A stretch of 64,000 bases of DNA from JAYKGU01 sp035285585 (GTDB lineage Bacteria > Cyanobacteriota > Cyanobacteriia > CAKZMO01): assembly GCA_035285585.1 (NCBI GenBank), contig JAYKGU010000234.1, forward strand, positions 18,386-82,385. Direction: 5' to 3'. Below the pieces are notes generated by a model, which worked only from the letters and a program-made list of their open reading frames with translations, ran no database searches and was not told where the DNA came from. The translations under genes were made by a program, and so were the position numbers. Of the stretch, positions 54,328 through 61,279 are shown one piece after another. Each line of letters opens with the position of its first letter. The stretch's first letter is position 1.

Positions 54328-54861
54328 ATGAATATCTACCGCCCAGCCTTGCTCTACTTTCTGCCACTGCTGATTGGTTTCCTGGTATGCCAACGTCCCG
54401 TGCAGGCACGGCCAGCGGCAATGGTCGTCGAGCAATCGATCCGGGAAGAAACTGGCGATCGCCGCGCCCGGATTTACACAATCAACCTCACCCTGATGCT
54501 TGAGGGAAGCCATGCCCTCAACGACCTCATTCAACAGGCCCAGCAAGCCGCCCAGCCGCTGATTGGGCAGACCTTTGCTGAGAACCCTGCCATAACCGAC
54601 GTTGTGGTGAACGTATTGGGGGAGCAGAGCGGCACCATTGTGCCTTTGCTGGTGGTGCAAATTCCCCGTGCGGAATGGCGATCGCCCACCACCATAGCGG
54701 ATTGGGAACAAAGCATGGGGATGACGCCCCGTTTCCTGCTGGGTTTGGCTGAAGCAGACCGTAGTAGCCAGGGACGACCTTCCGTGGCACCCGTGAGTTT
54801 CGCGCCCGCAGGTGAAGTTTCCCGTGGACGGAGTTCTCGCATCCGGCGCTTGCTGTTTTAG
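54328..54861 (+). CDS. Small secreted protein of unknown function
   Basis: A protein of 177 residues with a Sec-type signal peptide: MNIYRPALLYFLPLLIGFLV and probable cleavage after PVQA (about residue 28). ATG 54328 has AGGAG seven to eight bases upstream. The body has a mixed helix/strand pattern (ARIYTINLTLMLEGS, ITDVVVNVLGEQSG, IVPLLVVQIPRAEW) and a serine/arginine-rich tail. I do not recognise a family. It may be co-transcribed with the amine oxidase and converges on the RTX gene with 25 bases between stops. Confidence 0.8.
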   Translation: MNIYRPALLYFLPLLIGFLVCQRPVQARPAAMVVEQSIREETGDRRARIYTINLTLMLEGSHALNDLIQQAQQAAQPLIGQTFAENPAITDVVVNVLGEQSGTIVPLLVVQIPRAEWRSPTTIADWEQSMGMTPRFLLGLAEADRSSQGRPSVAPVSFAPAGEVSRGRSSRIRRLLF

Positions 54862-54886
54862 CTTACCCAGTGGAGATTAATAGAAC

Positions 54887-55918
54887 CTAAATGATGGCAA
54901 AGTCGGCTTCGGAAAGGGCACTGCTGGGTGTGTTCAGCACTACGGCAAACACATTGCCATCCAGGGAAATGAGGGATCTGCCGTTGCGCTGCTGGATGTC
55001 AAGCTGGGCAAACTCGATGCCGGTGCCAGCGATGCCAATCACATCCTCACCGTCAGTGAAGTCGAGAATGGTATTGCGCCGTTCGGGTATATCGCCTACG
55101 GCAACCCAGAACTGGTCAGCACCTGCGCCGCCTGCGAGGCGGTTTTTGCCGCCCGACTGGATGAAGAAGCGATCGCTCCCATCCCCACCAAACAGCCGGT
55201 CGTTGTCGCCCACGATGAAGGTATCATCGCCACCACTGCCAAAAACGCGGGTCCGCTGGAATCCGCCGCTGGCAGCATCAATGACGCCACTGGAGATATC
55301 AATCAGGTCATCCAGCTCGCCTGAAACCAGGCTGCGGATGGGAGTGGTGATCTCCAGGGACAGGCCGGTCAGGGCATCAAAGGTGGGAGCATCCTGATCG
55401 CGCGGCAGGTCGGCCACATCCGGCTCACCGTTTTGCCCCAGATCCACCAGGGCAAAGTTGGCGGCTGAGAGCTGGCTGGCGTCAATGTTCTCCAGCAGTG
55501 CCAGGGGGTTGCCATTGACGGCAATCAAGGCGTCTGCCCCTTGCTGGAGAATACTGATGGCGTCAAAATTAGTGCCAAAGCCCTCCAGGCCAATCACGTC
55601 CTCCGCACCGTTGAAGTCCGTAATCCGGTTGGGGGTGGCGGGCACCGTGCCGTTGTTGGCAATCCAGAACTGGTCAGCGCCCTCGCCCCCGGTGATGCGG
55701 TTATTGCCGCCGGTTTGCCCAAAGAAGCGATCGCTCCCCTGGCCACCAAAGACGCGATCGCCCGCCCCTAGCAGGAAGGTATCGTCTCCCAGTCCGCCAT
55801 CCAGTCGGTTCTGGCCCTGGCTATCAACGGCATTGATAATTGTATTTGCGGAGCCAGCAAACACAAGCTGGTTGGCCCCTTCCACGTCGATAACCTGTAG
55901 CACCATATCGTCTGCCAT
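54887..55918 (-). CDS. RTX-repeat protein with duplicated Ca-binding module
   Basis: A protein of 343 residues, acidic, with no signal peptide. Residues about 54-160 and 237-343 are a tandem duplication: each has RVFGGQGSDRFF or RLFGGDGSDRFF, GEGADQFW or GAGADQFW, then DFNGAEDVIGLEG or DFTDGEDVIGIAG, and ends in ANFALVDL or ADFAII. These are calcium-binding glycine-aspartate repeats followed by the C-terminal unit typical of type I secreted proteins. No catalytic domain is present, so a surface or extracellular matrix role is more likely than an enzyme. GGAGG lies nine bases before ATG 55918. Confidence 0.85.
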   Translation of the reverse strand: MADDMVLQVIDVEGANQLVFAGSANTIINAVDSQGQNRLDGGLGDDTFLLGAGDRVFGGQGSDRFFGQTGGNNRITGGEGADQFWIANNGTVPATPNRITDFNGAEDVIGLEGFGTNFDAISILQQGADALIAVNGNPLALLENIDASQLSAANFALVDLGQNGEPDVADLPRDQDAPTFDALTGLSLEITTPIRSLVSGELDDLIDISSGVIDAASGGFQRTRVFGSGGDDTFIVGDNDRLFGGDGSDRFFIQSGGKNRLAGGAGADQFWVAVGDIPERRNTILDFTDGEDVIGIAGTGIEFAQLDIQQRNGRSLISLDGNVFAVVLNTPSSALSEADFAII

Positions 55919-56227
55919 GATTCATACCTCCTTGAATGTCAAAGCCTTGAAACGGACAAGAAATACGCACAGATGCGCTCTTTTCAGCCAAGAGTGGTGA
56001 CTTGATTGAGCGCTTCACCGGTTAATACGCAACTTGCAGGAAAGTGGATCAAAATTTCCTGGAAGCTTTGTAAAATCCAGGTTGCCGGTTTGGCAAAACG
56101 GATTTTAATCCAGTTGGGGGCGATCTGCGTATTCATAGGTAGAGGCGCGCTCAATTTTTGAGCAGCGCCAAGTGAGTCTGGCAACCCACCGGATCCAATG
56201 TTTCATTCCAACCCAATTTGAAAATGT
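55919..56227. other. Divergent spacer upstream of sigma factor gene
   Basis: No gene supported. It should hold the promoters of the RTX gene and of the ECF sigma operon. A 66-codon minus-strand frame here has no ribosome-binding site and no recognisable content. No operator was identified with confidence. Confidence 0.35.
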
Positions 56228-56818
56228 ATGGCACCGGACTTACCTTTACCTCATCGCCCGATCACCGCTCAATCGAGCGATGGCGAGTTAGTAGACGCGC
56301 TGCAGTCCGGTCAAACGGGCGCGTTGAGTGTGCTATATGACCGCTATGCCAGTCTGGTCTTTGGAGTGGCGTTGCGGATTTTGCAGGCACCGGAGGAGGC
56401 GGAAGACGTGACCCAGGAGGTCTTCTTAAAAATCTGGCATCGGGCTGAGCTGTATCAACCCGGTCGTGGCTCTTTCAGCAACTTTCTGCTGACGATGACC
56501 CGGTCGCGGGCGATTGACAAACTCCGCTCGCGGGGGGCCAGGTTTCGCTTCCTCCAGCGCTGGCAGGCCACTATTCTCTATGAAGTCAGTTTCATGTCGC
56601 CCCTGGAGTCGGTGTCGATGGAGGAGCGATCGCAGCTGGTACGGTCTGCGCTGGTAGAACTGTCCGACCATGAGCGGCAGATTCTGGAAATTGCCTACTA
56701 CGAAGGACTCAGCCAGTCCGAAATTGCCGCCCGGCTTAATCTGCCCCTGGGCACCGTCAAATCGCGCTCCCGGAGTGGACTGCGGAAACTTCGACATGTT
56801 TTGAAGCACTCTCTCTGA
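56228..56818 (+). CDS. ECF-type RNA polymerase sigma factor
   Basis: A protein of 196 residues with only sigma regions 2 and 4, as in the extracytoplasmic-function group. Region 2 (about 25-95) has VLYDRYASLVFGVALRIL, the AEDVTQEVFLKIWHRA core-binding helix and FLLTMTRSRAIDKLRS for -10 contact. Region 4 (about 135-190) has LSDHERQILEIAYYEGLSQS, EIAARLNLPLGTVKSR and SRSGLRKLR for -35 contact. It overlaps no gene, and its partner anti-sigma gene starts 11 bases after its stop, so the two are almost certainly one operon. It belongs to the SigK/RskA-like type rather than to primary sigma factors. Confidence 0.95.
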   Translation: MAPDLPLPHRPITAQSSDGELVDALQSGQTGALSVLYDRYASLVFGVALRILQAPEEAEDVTQEVFLKIWHRAELYQPGRGSFSNFLLTMTRSRAIDKLRSRGARFRFLQRWQATILYEVSFMSPLESVSMEERSQLVRSALVELSDHERQILEIAYYEGLSQSEIAARLNLPLGTVKSRSRSGLRKLRHVLKHSL

Positions 56819-56829
56819 ATCTAATTGCT

Positions 56830-57678
56830 ATGACTCGCTCAAATGTTCCTGACGACTGGCACAACAAGCTAACTGACTACGTGCTCAATCACCTCAGCCC
56901 GGAGGACTCCGCCGCCCTTCAGGAACGGGTGGCCACTGACCCTGAGCTGGCCCAGGCTCTGGCCGAGCTGCAAGAGGCGATGTCCCTGCTGCCCTACGCC
57001 TTACCCACCACCGCTCCCTCGCCAGAGCTGAAGCAACGGATTCTACAGGCAGCTCGCGCTAAGGAGGCTAACCTGGCCCACCTTGTGCCTGCAGCGGCAG
57101 CCCATGCCCAGGAACCGTCAGCACCGCTGCTATCAGAGCGGCGGCTTTTATCAGCCTGGGGAGGGGTGGGGGCGATCGCCGCCCTGCTTGTCATTGCCTT
57201 AGGGGTTGACAACTATCGTCTCCGGCAGCAGGTGAGTCAGTCGGCCCAGTTGCGCCAGCGGCTGCAGCAACAGCAGACCGAAATCCAGCAACTGCAAGAG
57301 AAGGTTCGAGCGACGACCACGGTTGTCGCCTCTCTACAGCAGCCCAACGCCATTGTTTACACCCTGGAAGGAACTGGACCAGCAGCGGGGGCAACAGGAC
57401 GACTGGTGGCGACACCGGGACATCGGAAAATGGTGCTGGTGTCTGAGAATTTGCCCCAACTACCTGAAGACCAAATTTATCGCCTCTGGTCGGTGGCCGA
57501 TGCCTCGGCTGCGCCCCAGTACTGCGGGCAGTTTCGAAATACGCCTGCGGGTACGGTTCACTGGACGGCCCCAGACGCAGCCTGTAGTGCAACCCCCACC
57601 CAGGTTCTGATCACCCTGGACGCCCCCAATGACCCCATTGACTCGGCAGGCCCCCTGGTGATGCAGAGCCAAACGTGA
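56830..57678 (+). CDS. RskA-like membrane anti-sigma factor
   Basis: A protein of 282 residues. Residues 1-50 form a short N-terminal helical domain with the YVLNHLSPEDSAALQERVA pattern of zinc-less anti-sigma domains. A single transmembrane helix (about 108-126, VGAIAALLVIALG) is followed by a glutamine-rich coiled coil (127-165) and the RskA C-terminal domain (about 170-282: GATGRLVATPGHRKMVLVSE, DQIYRLWSV, LITLDAPNDP). By family it holds the upstream ECF sigma at the membrane and releases it on an envelope signal, usually after proteolysis. It was chosen as partner because of the 11-base spacing. Confidence 0.92.
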   Translation: MTRSNVPDDWHNKLTDYVLNHLSPEDSAALQERVATDPELAQALAELQEAMSLLPYALPTTAPSPELKQRILQAARAKEANLAHLVPAAAAHAQEPSAPLLSERRLLSAWGGVGAIAALLVIALGVDNYRLRQQVSQSAQLRQRLQQQQTEIQQLQEKVRATTTVVASLQQPNAIVYTLEGTGPAAGATGRLVATPGHRKMVLVSENLPQLPEDQIYRLWSVADASAAPQYCGQFRNTPAGTVHWTAPDAACSATPTQVLITLDAPNDPIDSAGPLVMQSQT

Positions 57679-57739
57679 TCTGGCATCCTGGAGCGATCGC
57701 CCCTTTCCCTTATCGGCCAGGCGGTCTGGCGATCGCAGG

Positions 57740-57846
57740 TTAGGAGATTTTTGAGAATGATCCTACCGGACAACGTAGGGGCAAATAGCCATTTGCCCTT
57801 ACCAAACGTTCAACCGAGGGTAAGTTTTTTCCTGGAACTCTCCTTA
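57740..57846 (-). repeat. 107-bp inverted-repeat element, copy 3
   Basis: In reverse complement it reads CTAAGGAGAGTTCCAGG...CAAAAATCTCCTAAC and aligns along its length with copy 2 at 35907-36014, including the CCTACGTTGTCCGGTAGGAT stretch. The central palindrome is slightly degraded (GGGCAAATGGCTATTTGCCC). It lies 62 bases after the anti-sigma stop. Confidence 0.88.
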
Positions 57847-57938
57847 GGCGACGAATGAAACCCACAGTTTACAAGCCTATTGCCTTTCACGGCTGGCATT
57901 AGCCACAATATTTTAGCCCGCAAGTTCAAGGAGGTAGC

Positions 57939-58106
57939 ATGATCAACGCACTGCTTTGGCTAATTGTCTTTCCGTTTATATTCGCATTCATCTTGGGGTT
58001 CGTGACCCATAACTTAGGTGGTACAGGCACTCAAGCTGAAGCTGAAGCTGAATTAGATCCTGGCTCGGATTTACCTAACGATTCCAGTACTAGGGCATCA
58101 ACTTAA
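57939..58106 (+). CDS. 55-residue single-pass membrane peptide
   Basis: ATG 57939 is preceded by an ideal AAGGAGG five bases upstream. The product starts MINALLWLIVFPFIFAFILG, one strongly hydrophobic helix, followed by a polar tail with an AEAEAELD stretch and a Ser/Thr-rich end. It stops at TAA 58104-58106 and is followed at once by a strong hairpin. The ribosome-binding site, single helix and terminator together argue that it is real, although it is too short for usual gene calling. Function unknown; many cyanobacterial peptides of this shape are subunits of membrane complexes, but no match is claimed. Confidence 0.7.
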   Translation: MINALLWLIVFPFIFAFILGFVTHNLGGTGTQAEAEAELDPGSDLPNDSSTRAST

Positions 58107-58109
58107 GGC

Positions 58110-58142
58110 GGGACAGTGGGGCGCACAGCGCACCACTGTCCC
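58110..58142 (+). terminator. Hairpin after the membrane peptide gene
   Basis: GGGACAGTGG (58110-58119) pairs perfectly with CCACTGTCCC (58133-58142), with further GCGC pairing in the loop, followed by GTTAATTTTGT. A second hairpin TCCCGCTTTAAGCGGGA lies just beyond (about 58153-58169). Good intrinsic terminator candidate; a very similar hairpin recurs at 58315-58354. Confidence 0.65.
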
Positions 58143-58219
58143 GTTAATTTTGTCCCGCTTTAAGCGGGAACCCCCAGTACTATTCCCGTGACTAAGTAGG
58201 TCGGCACAATTAAATTCAC

Positions 58220-58253
58220 GTTAGAAAATTGGGGTGCTCCCCAGTTTTCTAAC
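58220..58253. repeat. Long hairpin with 15-bp arms
   Basis: GTTAGAAAATTGGGG (58220-58234) pairs with CCCCAGTTTTCTAAC (58239-58253) with one mismatch and a four-base loop. The right arm extended by CTTCGTTTTT matches, inverted, a word at about 6861-6881. It belongs to a dispersed repeat family. Confidence 0.7.
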
Positions 58254-58314
58254 CTTCGTTTTTCAATGCAGTTCTACTTACGGCTGACTGACTGACACTC
58301 AGAAATCACAAGTC

Positions 58315-58354
58315 GGGACAGTGGTGCGCGGTGCGGCGGTGCGCCTGCTGTCCC
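58315..58354. repeat. Second copy of the GGGACAGTGG hairpin
   Basis: GGGACAGTGGTGCGC...GCGCCTGCTGTCCC followed by GTTAATTTCGT, closely similar to 58110-58142 plus its GTTAATTTTGT tail. It lies just before the convergent end of the next gene and could serve as its terminator on the minus strand. Confidence 0.65.
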
Positions 58355-58393
58355 GTTAATTTCGTTCTGCTCTGGCTAGGCAACCCGGATAGT

Positions 58394-58813
58394 TTAGCCA
58401 AAGGACTTTTTGACAAATGCATCTGCCCAAACATACAGTTTCCTGAACGGCAGAGCTACCTTTTCCAGAAGAGCGCAGACAGCTTCACTAGGCGAGGGGC
58501 GCTCAGCCTCCATCCATTGTCGAAACTCACGTCCCTGCTGAAACCCGTTTCCCCATATCCAAATCACTAACGCAAATATGGCAACTGATGCGTATGCAAC
58601 CCAAACCACTAAGGTTATTAGTAAATGCACCATAGCAGAAGCAGCATTCTCGTAGGTGATGCCGCTATCGAGAGTTTTAAGGACTTCGAGTAGCTTGGCC
58701 GTTTGATTTTGGAGTAGCTGGCTGAAGAGCGGCTGCTGCGAGGCTGTAGCCTCCTCGGAAGCATCATTATTGTTTTGGGCAACTACAGGTTCCTTAGCTA
58801 CGAAGTCCGTCAT
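58394..58813 (-). CDS. Small membrane protein of unknown function
   Basis: About 139 residues from ATG 58813 (MTDFVAKEPVVAQNNND). The N-terminal third is polar and Asn/Gln/Glu-rich. There follow an amphipathic stretch (LLQNQTAKLLEVLKTL), one long hydrophobic segment AMVHLLITLVVWVAYASVAI continuing to IFALVIWIWG, which may cross the membrane once or twice, and a basic C-terminus (LEKVALPFRKLYVW). An in-frame ATG at 58918 would add 35 residues; the region upstream of the shorter start has AGGAG at a longish distance. No family is recognised. Confidence 0.6.
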   Translation of the reverse strand: MTDFVAKEPVVAQNNNDASEEATASQQPLFSQLLQNQTAKLLEVLKTLDSGITYENAASAMVHLLITLVVWVAYASVAIFALVIWIWGNGFQQGREFRQWMEAERPSPSEAVCALLEKVALPFRKLYVWADAFVKKSFG

Positions 58814-59122
58814 TTTGGGATTACCACTCCTGCTTACGGCAAATATATAGTAATTGATTAAGGGGGATGCAGTAAATAAATCCTTCAAAACGAGAGGGTG
58901 GACTCGGCGGCCATTCATTCTTTGTCCAGTGAGATGAGCAGGCGCAAGGACTGTTCAATTGGTTTAGGATTGCACCTGCTTGCCCACATCAAGGGGTGGT
59001 GCATCGGACTTAGGAGATCCTGGGAATTAATAAGTAGGTAGCCATCATTACCTTCTTAGAGGTGCGTACTTCCAAGGGAACGTAATTAAAATTGCTCAAT
59101 CACTTAAAGCAGGAGAAACTTG
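58814..59122. other. Divergent spacer upstream of the M10 protease
   Basis: About 309 bases (or 204 if the longer upstream start is used). AGGAG at 59111-59115 serves the protease. No other feature could be supported. Confidence 0.3.
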
Positions 59123-60721
59123 ATGAGTACGGTTCAGTTGCAGGGCACTTTGCAGGCCGATGATTTACTTTATCCGCTGCTGGATGGATATTTTGAAAGC
59201 CCAGATGAAGAGCTGTATTACGATGACATTGCCTTGATGGGTTTAACCATTGGTCAACAAGTGTCGCTGACACTGGAATCAGAGTTTACTGGCGAGCTGG
59301 AGATCTTCTCTAGCAACGATTTCCGCCAAAACCTCGGATCCCAAACGACATTCATCGTAGAGTCTGAAGGCGATTATGTTGTACGCGTAACCAGTTTTAA
59401 TCCGAGAGAAATTGGAGCCTATACGTTAACAACCAGTGCTGGAACCCTCGAACCTGTGCCCCCTTATCAAGCCGAGGCGCTAGTGCAAGAAGGCCAATAT
59501 CGCTGGCAGAATCGACCTTTAGGAAAGCGGGTGACTTTAACCTACAGCTTCATGGAAGAGCTACCTTCCTACTATCGGCCCAATCGCAAGGGGCAGTGGG
59601 AGGGGAATACGGCTGGAAACTTTAAGCCAATGACCCAGCCTCAAAGAGAAGCCGTTGAATTGGCCCTTCAAGAGTGGGAGAAAGTTTCTGGGATAAAGTT
59701 TAGAGAAGTTTCTGACCGTAATTCAGTTCAGCTTCGGTTTGGTGCTGCCGAAGATTTGGATAGAAACAACCCTTCCTTTGGTTGGGCCTATTATCCAAGC
59801 GAGGGGAGATTCATCGGCGGAGATATGTGGTTGAACCACAAGGATCCATCTAATCGCAACCCTGTCCCCGGCTCTCTTGGTTTTTCGACAATTCTGCACG
59901 AAATTGGCCATGCCCTTGGGCTGAGCCACCCCTTTGATGAGTTGTTTACTTTACCGAAAGCTCAAAGCACCATTCAGTACACGGTCATGGCTTATGACAA
60001 ACATCCTCATTTGCCAGAGAAGTACCAGCCCGATGCCCCTATGCTTTATGACATTGCAGCAATTCAGCAGCTTTATGGCAGAAACCCTAAAACGAATCGG
60101 GGAAACACCGTTTACCGCTGGCAGTTGGGTGAAACATTTATTGAAACGATTTATGACACAGGCGGTACTGATACCGTGAATGCCCGTAATCAGCGGCAAG
60201 ATGTTGTAATTAATCTCGGAGCCGGACAGTTTAGCTCAATTGGCAGCTTTCGCCGTAAACCCATTAAAGATAATGTCGCGATCGCTTTTGGAGTAACCCT
60301 TGAAAACGCGATCGGTGGGGCTGGCAACGATACGCTAATTGGCAACGAGGGAAGCAATCAATTAACGGGAAGTTCGGGTGCAGATGTGCTGATCGGGTTA
60401 GCAGGAAACGATCAGCTAACCGGTGGAGCTGGAGATGACACCTTCGTTTTCCAAACAGAAAATGACGGAGTAGACACAATCACCGACTTTGCTCAAGGCA
60501 ACGATACCATCGATGTCAGCCCTTTGCTTACGCAGGTCGGTTATGCTGGTGCGGATCCACTTTTAGAGGGGATTTTAACCGCATCGGTTCAGCAGGGGAG
60601 CATAGCCGTCTTGTTTGACAGGGATGGGGTTGGCGGAAATGCGCCTGCTGCGGCTTTGGCTATCTTAGAAAACTTTACAGACGTGCAAGCCTTGAATAAT
60701 TCCATCAAGTTTGTTAGTTGA
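59123..60721 (+). CDS. M10-type (matrixin/serralysin-like) metalloprotease with RTX repeats
   Basis: A protein of 532 residues. Residues about 5-105 resemble a bacterial pre-peptidase (PPC-like) beta domain (GDYVVRVTSFNPREIGAYTL). The catalytic domain holds the zinc site ILHEIGHALGLSHPF (three His and the general-base Glu) and the Met-turn in YTVMAYDKHP. From about residue 393 there are calcium-binding repeats (GGAGNDTLIGNEGSN, SSGADVLIGLAGND, TGGAGDDTFVFQ) and a T1SS-type C-terminal unit. There is no Sec signal, so type I export and calcium activation outside the cell are expected. ATG 59123 with AGGAG seven bases upstream is preferred over TTG 59120. Substrates are unknown; it is the third RTX exoprotein of the window. 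Confidence 0.92.
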   Translation: MSTVQLQGTLQADDLLYPLLDGYFESPDEELYYDDIALMGLTIGQQVSLTLESEFTGELEIFSSNDFRQNLGSQTTFIVESEGDYVVRVTSFNPREIGAYTLTTSAGTLEPVPPYQAEALVQEGQYRWQNRPLGKRVTLTYSFMEELPSYYRPNRKGQWEGNTAGNFKPMTQPQREAVELALQEWEKVSGIKFREVSDRNSVQLRFGAAEDLDRNNPSFGWAYYPSEGRFIGGDMWLNHKDPSNRNPVPGSLGFSTILHEIGHALGLSHPFDELFTLPKAQSTIQYTVMAYDKHPHLPEKYQPDAPMLYDIAAIQQLYGRNPKTNRGNTVYRWQLGETFIETIYDTGGTDTVNARNQRQDVVINLGAGQFSSIGSFRRKPIKDNVAIAFGVTLENAIGGAGNDTLIGNEGSNQLTGSSGADVLIGLAGNDQLTGGAGDDTFVFQTENDGVDTITDFAQGNDTIDVSPLLTQVGYAGADPLLEGILTASVQQGSIAVLFDRDGVGGNAPAAALAILENFTDVQALNNSIKFVS

Positions 60722-60751
60722 AGCGGGTAGCGATCGCCCCGCTGTTCAAGG

Positions 60752-61213
60752 CTATTGGACGGGATCGGCGTTTTCGGATGGGGCTTTGGCCTTAGCCGCC
60801 TGCGGATCATACTTTGCGCCCGCTCCGTAGGAATCGATGTCCATCGCCTCGGAACCGCCAATCACCAGCAGCTTGAGCATTGAGCCGAGCTGGAGCCAGA
60901 CGAGAAGAGCCGTTGGCACTACCACGATCGCCCCCACCAGATAGGCAAACCAGGTGGGCAGCCCAAAAATGGAAAGGCTGGCTCCCATGGTAACCGTCAC
61001 AAAGAACGTAACCCCCAGGTAGGCTGTGATGATGTTGGGTGTACGGTAATGAATGTCTGACTGGTTTTCCCGCTCCACATTCCAGCGGTTGACCTGGTAC
61101 TCCAGCATATCTTTGAAGATAATGCCCCAGGTCACCGCGAGGAACGTGGACACCATAATCAGGGTGTAGACCGGCGGATTGACAAATGGTGCGGAATACG
61201 ATTCAGGGTACAT
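60752..61213 (-). CDS. Conserved cyanobacterial-type membrane protein, unknown function
   Basis: A protein of 153 residues with about three transmembrane segments: YTLIMVSTFLAVTWGIIF (about 16-33), TAYLGVTFFVTVTMGASLSI (about 63-82) and YLVGAIVVVPTALLVWLQLG (about 91-110). A charged loop (EYQVNRWNVERENQSD) lies between the first two, and a soluble Ala/Lys-rich tail ends the protein. It lies 66 bases downstream of lepA on the same strand and may be co-transcribed. I recognise no named family. Confidence 0.8.
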   Translation of the reverse strand: MYPESYSAPFVNPPVYTLIMVSTFLAVTWGIIFKDMLEYQVNRWNVERENQSDIHYRTPNIITAYLGVTFFVTVTMGASLSIFGLPTWFAYLVGAIVVVPTALLVWLQLGSMLKLLVIGGSEAMDIDSYGAGAKYDPQAAKAKAPSENADPVQ

Positions 61214-61279
61214 AGACAGACGCCTAGCCAGCAGTGCGGTTTGAGACTTACTGTAACATCTCGCCTGAACCTGCGATCG

